Assembly: GCA_030634585.1 (NCBI GenBank)
Contig: DAOWAM010000030.1
Coordinates: 1 to 6,528 of the forward strand
Length of the DNA stretch: 6,528 bases
Reading direction: 5' to 3'
From: a bacterium
GTDB lineage: Bacteria > Patescibacteriota > Patescibacteriia > UBA2591 > DAOWAM01
In this document: one piece after another, positions 1-5,328 of the stretch
Numbering within the stretch: the first letter of the stretch is position 1
How the letters are laid out: each line of letters opens with the position of its first letter
Program-made: the position numbers and the translations under genes
The notes under the pieces: model-generated
The model's input: the letters and a program-made list of their open reading frames with translations, nothing else
Databases searched by the model: none
Told to the model about the DNA's origin: nothing

Positions 1-140
1 GCCAAAAATTTGGTTTATTTATTTGCTCTTCTAATTTTTTTATTTGTTGTTTAAGTTGAGCAAAGTCAAAGATAATTTTTTACCCCAACAATCTCTTTAC
101 GAAAAAGCTTTAGTTGGGCGACCAATTCAGCACTATCCAT
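1..140 (-). CDS. prfB: Peptide chain release factor 2 (RF2), 5' part, with programmed +1 frameshift
   Basis: RF2 recognises UAA and UGA stop codons in the ribosomal A site and triggers peptide release. Only the N-terminus is present and the gene runs off the left edge. Translation from ATG at 140 gives 24 codons (beginning MDSAELVAQLKLF) and then an in-frame TGA at 68-66. Skipping the T at 68 joins this to a second frame reading LDFAQLKQQIKKLEEQ and, a few residues on, KPNFW. This matches the typical RF2 start, where a short leader peptide is followed by a helical segment ending in a P-(D/E/N)-F-W motif. The slip site TATCTTTGAC is the classical prfB autoregulatory frameshift site. A normal gene finder misses the gene because both frames are short here. 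It lies 38 nt downstream of htrA, possibly in the same transcript. There is no Shine-Dalgarno sequence before the ATG. Identification is confident; the rest of the protein cannot be seen. Confidence 0.88.
65..86 (-). promoter_or_regulatory. prfB: Programmed +1 ribosomal frameshift site of prfB
   Basis: The minus strand reads TATCTTTGAC at 74-65: the ribosome pauses with CTT (71-69) in the P site and TGA (68-66) in the A site, then shifts +1 to read GAC (67-65). In RF2 genes this gives feedback control: scarce RF2 favours the shift and raises RF2 synthesis. A GGGG run at 86-83 resembles the stimulatory internal Shine-Dalgarno, but it sits 11 nt before CTT. In Escherichia coli the AGGGGG element is only 3 nt from CTT, so the stimulator here is displaced or non-functional. 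Confidence 0.85.
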
Positions 141-178
141 AAAATATATAAAATTATTGATTATTAAAAATTTGTTTT

Positions 179-1534
179 TTATAAAGGATATTCTTCTAAA
201 ATCACTTTGACTATTTTTTCTTCTCCTTGATGTAATATTTTTAAGGTAATTTCGGTTCCTGGTTGATATTTTGAGATTTCTTTTCCTAAATAATGTTGCT
301 GATTAAGTGCTTGTCCATTTATTTCTAAAATAATATCATTTTCCACTAAACCAGCTTTATTCGCCGGTCCATCCGGAGTAATGGCTAAATCGGTTGCTTT
401 GTCACCTCGAACAATTAATGCCCCATGGTCAACTGTCAAATTATTATCTTTAGCAATTTGTTTATTAATGATTAAATAACGAAGACCTAAAAACGGTCGG
501 ATAATTCGTCCATTTTCCTTTACTGATTTGATTGTTTGTTTAACGCTATTAATAGGAATAGCAAAACCAATTAATTGGCCAGATCGACTGATAGCCGTAT
601 TAACTCCAATTACCTTCCCGAACAAATTAATTAATGGTCCGCCTGAATTTCCCGGATTAATAGCCGCATCAGTCTGAATCACTCCTTCTAATACTTCACT
701 GCTTCCTAATCCATCACCAGCTGTAATTTGTCGTCCAATACCACTGACTACTCCTTTGGTAACTGTATTTCGATATTCTCCTAAGGAATTGCCAATAGCA
801 ATCACCGTCTGTCCAATATTGATTTTGTCAGAATCGCCCAAAACTATCGGTTGGAGATTGTTTACTTCGATTTTAATAATTGCCACATCATTAAAAGGAT
901 CTTTGGCTAAAATTTTAGCGGGATATTTTTGTCCATCATTCATTACTACTGCATAATCTGCATCGGGGTCAGAAACAACATGTTTATTAGTGAGTATTAA
1001 ACCATCACTCGAAACAATAAAACCGCTTCCTCCACCAACCACTTGTTTTTGTTCTGTTTCTTTATCTGATTTCGGTTGTTGTTGTTCAAGATCATTAAAC
1101 TGAAAATTAAATGGTGAACCAAAATCAAAAATATCATCAAAGGAAAAAATATTTGACCCAGTAGCATTATAATATTTAGATAAATCTTTACTAATGATAA
1201 TACTAACCACCGAAGGCGATGTTTGTTTTACGGCATTAATTGTCGCTTGTTCATTATTAATTATTTTAGAAGCAGGCAATTCTAGTTTATTTTGTTCTTT
1301 ATTTAATTTACTGTCTTGCTGTTGTAATACACTACCTGATGATTCAGTATTTTGCCAACCATCAATTTTCGCTAAAAAATGTTGCTTAAACCAAGGAAAA
1401 ATACGTCCAGCTGACAAATTAAAAGTTAAAATACCCCCTACTGCGCCAGCCAAAAGACCAACAATTAAACTAATAATTATTATTTTAGTTAATAAATGTT
1501 TTTTATAAAATAATGTCTTGTTTATTTGTTCCAT
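179..1534 (-). CDS. HtrA/DegP-type trypsin-like serine protease with PDZ domain, membrane-anchored
   Basis: This is an envelope quality-control protease of the HtrA (Deg, peptidase S1C) family, 451 residues, close to the usual family length. A short cytoplasmic N-terminus precedes one transmembrane helix at about residues 17-39 (IIIISLIVGLLAGAVGGIL core). A Q/N-rich linker follows to about residue 95, placing the protease outside the membrane. The trypsin-like domain covers about residues 97-335. The catalytic triad is visible as His185 in TNKHVV, Asp216 in NDVAIIKI and Ser297 in GNSGGPL. The long acidic and phenylalanine-rich insert at residues 120-165 corresponds to the variable LA loop. 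One PDZ domain (about 345-448) binds exposed C-terminal tails in this family. The ATG at 1534 is chosen because the transmembrane helix begins soon after it; no Shine-Dalgarno precedes it. It follows ftsZ by 68 nt and may have its own promoter. The substrate is unknown, and a more specific symbol (degP, degQ, degS or htrA) is not justified. Confidence 0.95.
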   Translation of the reverse strand: MEQINKTLFYKKHLLTKIIIISLIVGLLAGAVGGILTFNLSAGRIFPWFKQHFLAKIDGWQNTESSGSVLQQQDSKLNKEQNKLELPASKIINNEQATINAVKQTSPSVVSIIISKDLSKYYNATGSNIFSFDDIFDFGSPFNFQFNDLEQQQPKSDKETEQKQVVGGGSGFIVSSDGLILTNKHVVSDPDADYAVVMNDGQKYPAKILAKDPFNDVAIIKIEVNNLQPIVLGDSDKINIGQTVIAIGNSLGEYRNTVTKGVVSGIGRQITAGDGLGSSEVLEGVIQTDAAINPGNSGGPLINLFGKVIGVNTAISRSGQLIGFAIPINSVKQTIKSVKENGRIIRPFLGLRYLIINKQIAKDNNLTVDHGALIVRGDKATDLAITPDGPANKAGLVENDIILEINGQALNQQHYLGKEISKYQPGTEITLKILHQGEEKIVKVILEEYPL

Positions 1535-1586
1535 AAATTTTTGTTAATTGATGAATAAGACATTAAGTAATATTATTTCACAAAAT

Positions 1587-1613
1587 ATTATAAAAAATAA
1601 AATTATTTTTCAA
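1587..1613 (-). promoter_or_regulatory. Possible sigma-70-type promoter for the htrA gene
   Basis: On the minus strand TTGAAA (1613-1608, overlapping the ftsZ 3' end) is followed after 15 nt by a perfect TATAAT (1592-1587). Transcription would start near 1580, giving a leader of roughly 45 nt before the ATG at 1534. The spacer is shorter than the ideal 17 nt and the region is so AT-rich that such matches arise by chance, so this is only a candidate. Confidence 0.35.
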
Positions 1614-2823
1614 GTTTTTTATTTCTAATAAAGGCAGGTATATCAAGCTGATCTTCTATATTGTTTTCCTCGACTATTTTTTTTATTGTCGGTTGTTCAT
1701 AAAATTCCATTTTTTTTGTTTGAAACGCAGGTCTTGTTTGATGCATTTGATTTATATCTTTTTCAAAACCAGTAATAATTAACGTTACCTTTGTTTTATT
1801 TTTCATTTGTTCATCAGTCACGATTCCAAAAATAATTTTAGCTTGTGGGTCAAGCATTTCTACTAACATTTGTGTCGCCTCATTTACTTCGTGCATTGAT
1901 AAATTTTTATCTCCAGTAATAATTAAAATAGCATTTTTCGCTCCTTCAACTGAATTATCTAATAAAGGATTTGTAACAGCTAATTTAGTTGCTTGCAATA
2001 AACTATTTTCGCCAGTACTTTGCCCAATAGTGATTGATGCTGTGCCAGCTTGCTCCATAACCGCTTTAATATCAGCAAAATCAATATTAATTAGTCCTGG
2101 TGTATTAATCACATCAGTAACCCCTCGTACACTTTCTTCTAGAATTTTATCAATCATTCGAAAAGAATGAATCAAGGTAGTATTTTTGTCAATGATCTCT
2201 AATAAACGATCATTGGCAATAGTAATTATTGAATCTACTCGATTAATTAATTCTTTAAAACCAGCTTCCGCTATTATTTGTCGTTGCTTCCCTTCAAAAG
2301 TAAACGGTTTAGTAACTACTGCTATGGTTAAAATCCCTAAATCATGAGCAATTTCTGCCACTAAAGGTGTAGCGCCAGTACCAGTTCCACCCCCCAATCC
2401 ACAAGTCAAAAAAATTATATCAGCACCTTTAATTGCTTCTCGAATTTCATTTCGATTTTCTTCGGCTGCTTGACGACCCAAATTTGGATTCATTCCTGCT
2501 CCTAAACCATGTGTAAGTTTTTTTCCAATTTGTATTTTCTGGTGCGCAGAATGATAACGTAATGCTTGTAAATCAGTATTAATAATTATACAATCAACTC
2601 CTTGAACCTTTGATTTTATCATTCGCGAAACAATAGATCCGCCTGATCCACCAATACCGATTACTTTAATTTTAGCAATTACCCGTTTTCCATTAGTCAA
2701 CGAGCGTTTTATTTTTGATTTAGCTTTTGTGTTTTTTCGCCGGACATTAGTTTGCTTTCGGCGACCGGAGCCCCGATCACTTTTGGTAATATGAGGACTA
2801 GCGGATTTATTTTTTTTGACCAC
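1603..2823 (-). CDS. ftsZ: Cell division protein FtsZ with a basic N-terminal extension
   Basis: FtsZ is the tubulin-like GTPase that polymerises into the cytokinetic ring. The 406-residue product has the nucleotide-binding core from about residue 50: a G-box variant GIGGSGGS (56-63), the tubulin signature GGGTGTG (144-150), and the T7 synergy loop NIDFAD (246-251) that completes GTP hydrolysis on the neighbouring subunit. The C-terminal domain spans about 255-352, followed by a short linker. The C-terminal conserved peptide LDIPAFIRNKK (393-403) is the FtsA-binding site. The start is GTG at 2823, 4 nt after the ftsA stop and without a Shine-Dalgarno, suggesting coupled re-initiation. Residues 1-48 are an unusual, strongly basic and probably disordered extension (many K, R, S, T); most FtsZ proteins have only about 10 residues before the core. 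No ATG exists before residue 68, which is inside the core, so this start or a downstream non-ATG codon must be used. Confidence 0.97.
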   Translation of the reverse strand: MVKKNKSASPHITKSDRGSGRRKQTNVRRKNTKAKSKIKRSLTNGKRVIAKIKVIGIGGSGGSIVSRMIKSKVQGVDCIIINTDLQALRYHSAHQKIQIGKKLTHGLGAGMNPNLGRQAAEENRNEIREAIKGADIIFLTCGLGGGTGTGATPLVAEIAHDLGILTIAVVTKPFTFEGKQRQIIAEAGFKELINRVDSIITIANDRLLEIIDKNTTLIHSFRMIDKILEESVRGVTDVINTPGLINIDFADIKAVMEQAGTASITIGQSTGENSLLQATKLAVTNPLLDNSVEGAKNAILIITGDKNLSMHEVNEATQMLVEMLDPQAKIIFGIVTDEQMKNKTKVTLIITGFEKDINQMHQTRPAFQTKKMEFYEQPTIKKIVEENNIEDQLDIPAFIRNKKLEK

Positions 2824-2827
2824 AATA

Positions 2828-4066
2828 TTAAGGTAATATTTTTTTTATTAAATTGATAATTCTATTTTTAAAATCAATTTTTAAATTAGAAAAGGTTTTT
2901 AAACTAGTCGGCGTAGAAAATTGATGTAAATGATGCTCCCATAACAACAGACCAATTACGTTAGCAAAAGAAGGATCATTAACTTTATCAATACTAGAAA
3001 TAACATGGTGTGGATAACCAATCATTACTGGCAATTTAAAAACTTGTTTTGCTACTTCAACTAATCCAGGCAATTTAGCTCCAGCACCAGTTAAAACAAC
3101 GCCGGCTGGCAATTTTCCCGCTCGTCCTATTAATCTTAATTCATCATTAACCATTTTAAAAATTTCTTCTAAGCGCGCATTGGTAATTTCGGCAATTTGT
3201 TTTTTAGAAACCACGGCTGTTTCTGCCGAACTTAAATCAGACAAATAAACCTTTTCTTCTTCCTTAATATCCTCCGGAGAAGCAAAAGCATAATTTAATT
3301 TTACTTTTTCTGCTAAATCCAAACCAACCCGTAAACCAATTGCTAAATCAGCAGTAATATGACGTGAACCAATCGGTAAAACCTTAGCGGTTAAAACATC
3401 ATTTTCTTCTAAAACGGTTAAACTCGTAGTCGTATTTCCTAAATCAACTACACAAACCCCTAATTCTTTTTGTTGTTTATCTAATACTGCTTCTGCTGTG
3501 GCTAAAATAGAAAAAACTAAATCATCAATATTAATCCCCGCCCGATAAAGACATTTCGTTAGATTTTTGATTTGACTAGTTAATCCTTCAATTACTTGCG
3601 CGTTCACTTCTAACCGAATACCTGTCATTCCTAAAGGATCTTTAATTCCTCGTTGATCATCAACCACGAAATTACGTGGAATAACATGGATAATTTCATA
3701 ATTGGGTGGAGTAGCAATTGATTGAGCCGCTTCTAATGCTCGTTCAATATCATTTCTTTTAATTTCGCCATTAGCTTGATTAATCGCCGCTACTCCGCGA
3801 CTATCCTGTGAAATAATATGAGTGCCAGAAATACCAACAATAGCACTGTTAATAGGAATACCTACTAATCGTTCTGTTTTTTCTAAACCTGCAGAAATAC
3901 TTGCCACTGTATCCTCTAAATTAGTAACTATGCCTTTACTAATTCCTTCCGAAGAACACTCAACTGCGCCAATTACACGCAGTTGCTTATCAGGTTGTAT
4001 TTGCCCAACGGCAATTTTAATTAAGCCTGATCCTAAATCTAATCCCGTAATAATATCTTTAGACAT
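2828..4066 (-). CDS. ftsA: Cell division protein FtsA
   Basis: FtsA is the actin-like ATPase that tethers FtsZ filaments to the inner face of the membrane and recruits later division proteins. With ATG at 4066 the protein has 412 residues, a normal FtsA length. Visible parts are phosphate-1 DLGSGLIK (10-17), the SHS2/1C region around 85-165 (with SRGVAAINQANGEI and IPRNFVVDD), phosphate-2 VVDLGNTTTS (207-216), the adenosine motif LTGAGAKLPG (325-334), and a C-terminal amphipathic helix at about 395-412 that should bind membrane. The frame stays open upstream to a TTG at 4129, which would add 21 hydrophobic and basic residues. The ATG is preferred because FtsA proteins normally begin a few residues before the phosphate-1 loop. 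It lies between ybeY and ftsZ, 4 nt from the latter. No Shine-Dalgarno is visible at either possible start. Confidence 0.96.
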   Translation of the reverse strand: MSKDIITGLDLGSGLIKIAVGQIQPDKQLRVIGAVECSSEGISKGIVTNLEDTVASISAGLEKTERLVGIPINSAIVGISGTHIISQDSRGVAAINQANGEIKRNDIERALEAAQSIATPPNYEIIHVIPRNFVVDDQRGIKDPLGMTGIRLEVNAQVIEGLTSQIKNLTKCLYRAGINIDDLVFSILATAEAVLDKQQKELGVCVVDLGNTTTSLTVLEENDVLTAKVLPIGSRHITADLAIGLRVGLDLAEKVKLNYAFASPEDIKEEEKVYLSDLSSAETAVVSKKQIAEITNARLEEIFKMVNDELRLIGRAGKLPAGVVLTGAGAKLPGLVEVAKQVFKLPVMIGYPHHVISSIDKVNDPSFANVIGLLLWEHHLHQFSTPTSLKTFSNLKIDFKNRIINLIKKILP

Positions 4067-4097
4067 TAATTTTATAATTAATTTTATTCTTAATTTT

Positions 4098-4126
4098 ATT
4101 TTAGCAAATTTTTTAAAAAAAAACAA
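4098..4126 (-). promoter_or_regulatory. Weak candidate promoter before ftsA
   Basis: In the 64-nt gap between ybeY and the ftsA ATG the minus strand shows TTGTTT (4126-4121), a 17-nt spacer and TAAAAT (4103-4098). The spacer contains a T9A6 tract that may bend the DNA. A start near 4091 would give a leader of about 25 nt. The -35 box matches only half of the consensus and the gap is almost pure A/T, so a chance match is quite possible. Confidence 0.22.
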
Positions 4127-4130
4127 CAAT

Positions 4131-4547
4131 CTATTTTTTTATCAATTGTTGCATTTTTTTATCCATTAATTGCTTTTGGGCTAAAGTTTGATGATGGTAA
4201 CCTAATAAATGTAATAGACTGTGCAATAGTAATATCTTAATTTCTTGTGAAATTAAATGTCTTTGCGCTAAAGCTTGTTGACGAGCTCGCGAATAGCAAA
4301 TAATAATTTCTCCGTTAGTTAATAATTTGTTGACTGGCAAATTTTTATCTAAATTAGCAAAAGATAACACATCGGTAATTCGATTAATTTTTCGGTAACG
4401 CCGATTTAAACGACGAATTGTTATACCATCAACCAATACCACCGAAATATTCATTTGCCGATTTAACTTTTTAAGCGCTTGATTTAAAACATTTTTAATT
4501 AGTTGTAAACTAATTGGTGCTTTAATTTGATTATTAATTTCGATCAT
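4131..4547 (-). CDS. ybeY: Endoribonuclease YbeY (16S rRNA 3' end maturation and ribosome quality control)
   Basis: YbeY is a small zinc-dependent endoribonuclease (UPF0054 family) needed for maturation of the 16S rRNA 3' end and ribosome quality control. The 138-residue protein is slightly short but within the family range. The signature is HSLLHLLGYHH (residues 109-119), whose three family histidines H109, H113 and H119 bind the metal. Upstream lies the conserved ITDVLSF (57-63) and a G-E-I strand (79-81), where many homologues have G-D-I. The residue before the last zinc ligand is His118, where Asp is usual. The ATG at 4547 is chosen because it directly precedes the first family strand. 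It has no Shine-Dalgarno, and its leader is mostly a pentanucleotide repeat. It ends in TAG, 64 nt before the ftsA ATG, which suggests one transcript with the division genes. Confidence 0.94.
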   Translation of the reverse strand: MIEINNQIKAPISLQLIKNVLNQALKKLNRQMNISVVLVDGITIRRLNRRYRKINRITDVLSFANLDKNLPVNKLLTNGEIIICYSRARQQALAQRHLISQEIKILLLHSLLHLLGYHHQTLAQKQLMDKKMQQLIKK

Positions 4548-4549
4548 TT

Positions 4550-4624
4550 AATTTAATTTAATTTAATTTTGTTTAACTTAACTTGATTTAACTTAACTTA
4601 ATTTGACTTAATTTAACTTGATTC
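4550..4624. repeat. Degenerate pentanucleotide tandem repeat, about 15 units
   Basis: From 4550 the plus strand can be divided into 5-nt units without any gap: four AATTT units, one TGTTT, then AACTT, AATTT, GATTT, GACTT and GATTC variants up to 4624, with decaying units to about 4644. The variation is almost all at positions 1 and 3 (A/G and T/C transitions). It fills the space between the hairpin at 4643 and the ybeY start codon, so it forms the ybeY leader if transcription starts upstream of it. The purest units are next to ybeY, suggesting recent slippage expansion at that end. Confidence 0.85.
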
Positions 4625-4629
4625 ACTTT

Positions 4630-4658
4630 ATTTTACTCTATTTTTTACCGTCTTACAA
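4630..4658 (-). promoter_or_regulatory. Candidate promoter for ybeY-ftsA-ftsZ, with its -35 inside the hairpin repeat
   Basis: The minus strand reads TTGTAA (4658-4653), exactly 17 nt of spacer, then TAAAAT (4635-4630). The -35 box matches 4 of 6 consensus bases and the -10 box 5 of 6. The -35 box lies in one arm of the 53-nt hairpin at 4643-4695. Transcription would start near 4623 and the leader of about 76 nt would consist almost wholly of the pentanucleotide repeat. It is the best-spaced promoter match seen upstream of ybeY, but AT richness lowers confidence. Confidence 0.38.
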
Positions 4659-4695
4659 AATACGCATATGAGCAAAACGTAAGACGGTGGTTTTT
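4643..4695. repeat. 53-nt palindromic repeat, copy 1 (downstream of the Cas2-like gene)
   Basis: The plus strand begins TTTTACCGTCTTAC and ends GTAAGACGGTGGTTTTT. The outer arms 4647-4656 and 4679-4688 pair perfectly over 10 bp. The 22-nt loop contains a second dyad with the same centre (4661-4674, five of seven pairs possible, core CATATG), bounded by A-rich segments. Copy 2 at 5329-5381 has exactly the same length and orientation, with the same flanking sequence. The T-run after the right arm looks like a terminator only for plus-strand transcription, where no gene is found. It starts 36 nt after the stop of the Cas2-like gene. Confidence 0.9.
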
Positions 4696-4731
4696 AAGAC
4701 ATTTTTTCTATATTTTCTACATATCATCTTT

Positions 4732-5298
4732 TTATATATTTTCTTCTGCTTTTCTGACAAACATAAATTTTATATAAGATTCTAATTTATAAAAATTAAC
4801 TAACCTTTTTGCTTCTTTTAAAATATCAAACTTAGTGATCCAAATACTTTGTTGAAGTTTTTCAAATTTTAATTCTTTAAGAATATTTTTTAAAATTGTC
4901 CGTTTTTGCTTTTCTTGTATCGGAACATCAAAAATTATGATTAAATATTTATCCTTAAACTTTTTTGGCTTTTTTGAAATTTGCTTTTTTGCTTTTAATC
5001 TTAAAACTTTTCCTACGCCTTTATTGGATAAAAAATATTTGTTTTGATCTTTCGCTTTCCGTTGTGCTAAATAACCTTTATTCTTAAAATAATAAATTAC
5101 ATTTGCAATTTGTCTCCAACTCCAATCACTACCTAATATTTCTTGTAAATATTCTATTTCGACGTGAAATGGTGGAGGTGGACCAACAAATTCATCTGCA
5201 CCTTCAACAAAAGTATCGTAAAGATTTCCCAATATTTTTAAAACTTCTTCTGTTATTTTTTTTGATTTCTTCTTTCCCATTTTTTTAAAAATTAACAT
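4732..5298 (-). CDS. PaaX/Cas2-like protein: winged-helix domain plus C-terminal Cas2-fold domain
   Basis: The 188-residue, lysine-rich protein has a winged-helix-like region at about 45-105 (a helix around SWRQIANVIYYFKNKGYL, then a wing near KDQNKYFLSNKG). A basic linker KAKKQISKKPKKFKDK leads to a ferredoxin-like Cas2 domain at about 117-185, with the typical first strand YLIIIFDVP (118-126), including the Asp124 that aligns with the Cas2 active-site Asp, and the LQQSIWI strand (148-154) seen in Cas2 and PaaX-C domains. No CRISPR array, cas1 or other cas gene is present, so an adaptation role is unlikely; DNA binding, regulation or nucleic-acid processing at the flanking repeats is more plausible. 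Start: ATG at 5298 touches a partial repeat copy and lacks a well-placed Shine-Dalgarno; ATG at 5280 (182 residues) is an alternative. It is flanked by two 53-nt hairpin repeats. The fold is fairly sure; the function is unknown. Confidence 0.8.
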   Translation of the reverse strand: MLIFKKMGKKKSKKITEEVLKILGNLYDTFVEGADEFVGPPPPFHVEIEYLQEILGSDWSWRQIANVIYYFKNKGYLAQRKAKDQNKYFLSNKGVGKVLRLKAKKQISKKPKKFKDKYLIIIFDVPIQEKQKRTILKNILKELKFEKLQQSIWITKFDILKEAKRLVNFYKLESYIKFMFVRKAEENI

Positions 5299-5300
5299 TA

Positions 5301-5314
5301 TTTTACCGTCTTAC
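5301..5314. repeat. Partial copy of the hairpin repeat (14 nt) next to the Cas2-like start codon
   Basis: TTTTACCGTCTTAC is identical to the first 14 nt of both 53-nt copies and lies only 2 nt from the Cas2-like ATG at 5298. It is separated from copy 2 by 14 nt, giving a 28-nt period between the two identical 14-mers. It has no right arm, so it cannot form the hairpin alone, but it could be an extra binding site or the remnant of a truncated copy. Confidence 0.85.
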
Positions 5315-5326
5315 CCCTAACCCCTA
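5313..5326. repeat. Two tandem ACCCCTA units between the repeat copies
   Basis: ACCCCTA occurs twice in direct tandem (5313-5319 and 5320-5326), followed by GG that completes the palindrome CCTAGG (5323-5328). It is a C-rich island in an otherwise AT-rich spacer. On the minus strand it gives GGGG runs in the leader of the Cas2-like gene, too far from the ATG (15 nt) for a standard Shine-Dalgarno. Confidence 0.7.
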
Positions 5327-5328
5327 GG

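Noticed and set aside
66..68. UGA at 68-66 as a mutation that makes prfB a pseudogene
   Set aside because: The surrounding TATCTTTGAC and its position after 24 codons match the programmed RF2 frameshift, and the downstream frame continues the RF2 sequence.
756..956. Plus-strand open frames at 756-956, 1194-1508, 3822-4169 and 5103-5288
   Set aside because: They lie opposite (the third mostly opposite) well-recognised minus-strand genes, have no family-like sequence, and look like shadows of AT-rich coding DNA.
1568..1590. Inverted repeat TAATATT/AATATTA between ftsZ and htrA as a terminator
   Set aside because: The 7-bp stem is made only of A-T pairs and overlaps the candidate -10 box; it would be unstable and is expected by chance in such AT-rich DNA.
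4732..5298. Y1/HUH (IS200-type) transposase
   Set aside because: The protein has a single His (His45, in PFHVEIEY), no HUH motif and no suitable catalytic Tyr context; the C-terminal domain fits the Cas2/PaaX pattern instead.
5313..5328. Telomere-like or G-quadruplex element from the ACCCCTA tandem
   Set aside because: Only two strong G-runs exist on the minus strand, too few for a stable four-stranded structure, and the site is internal.
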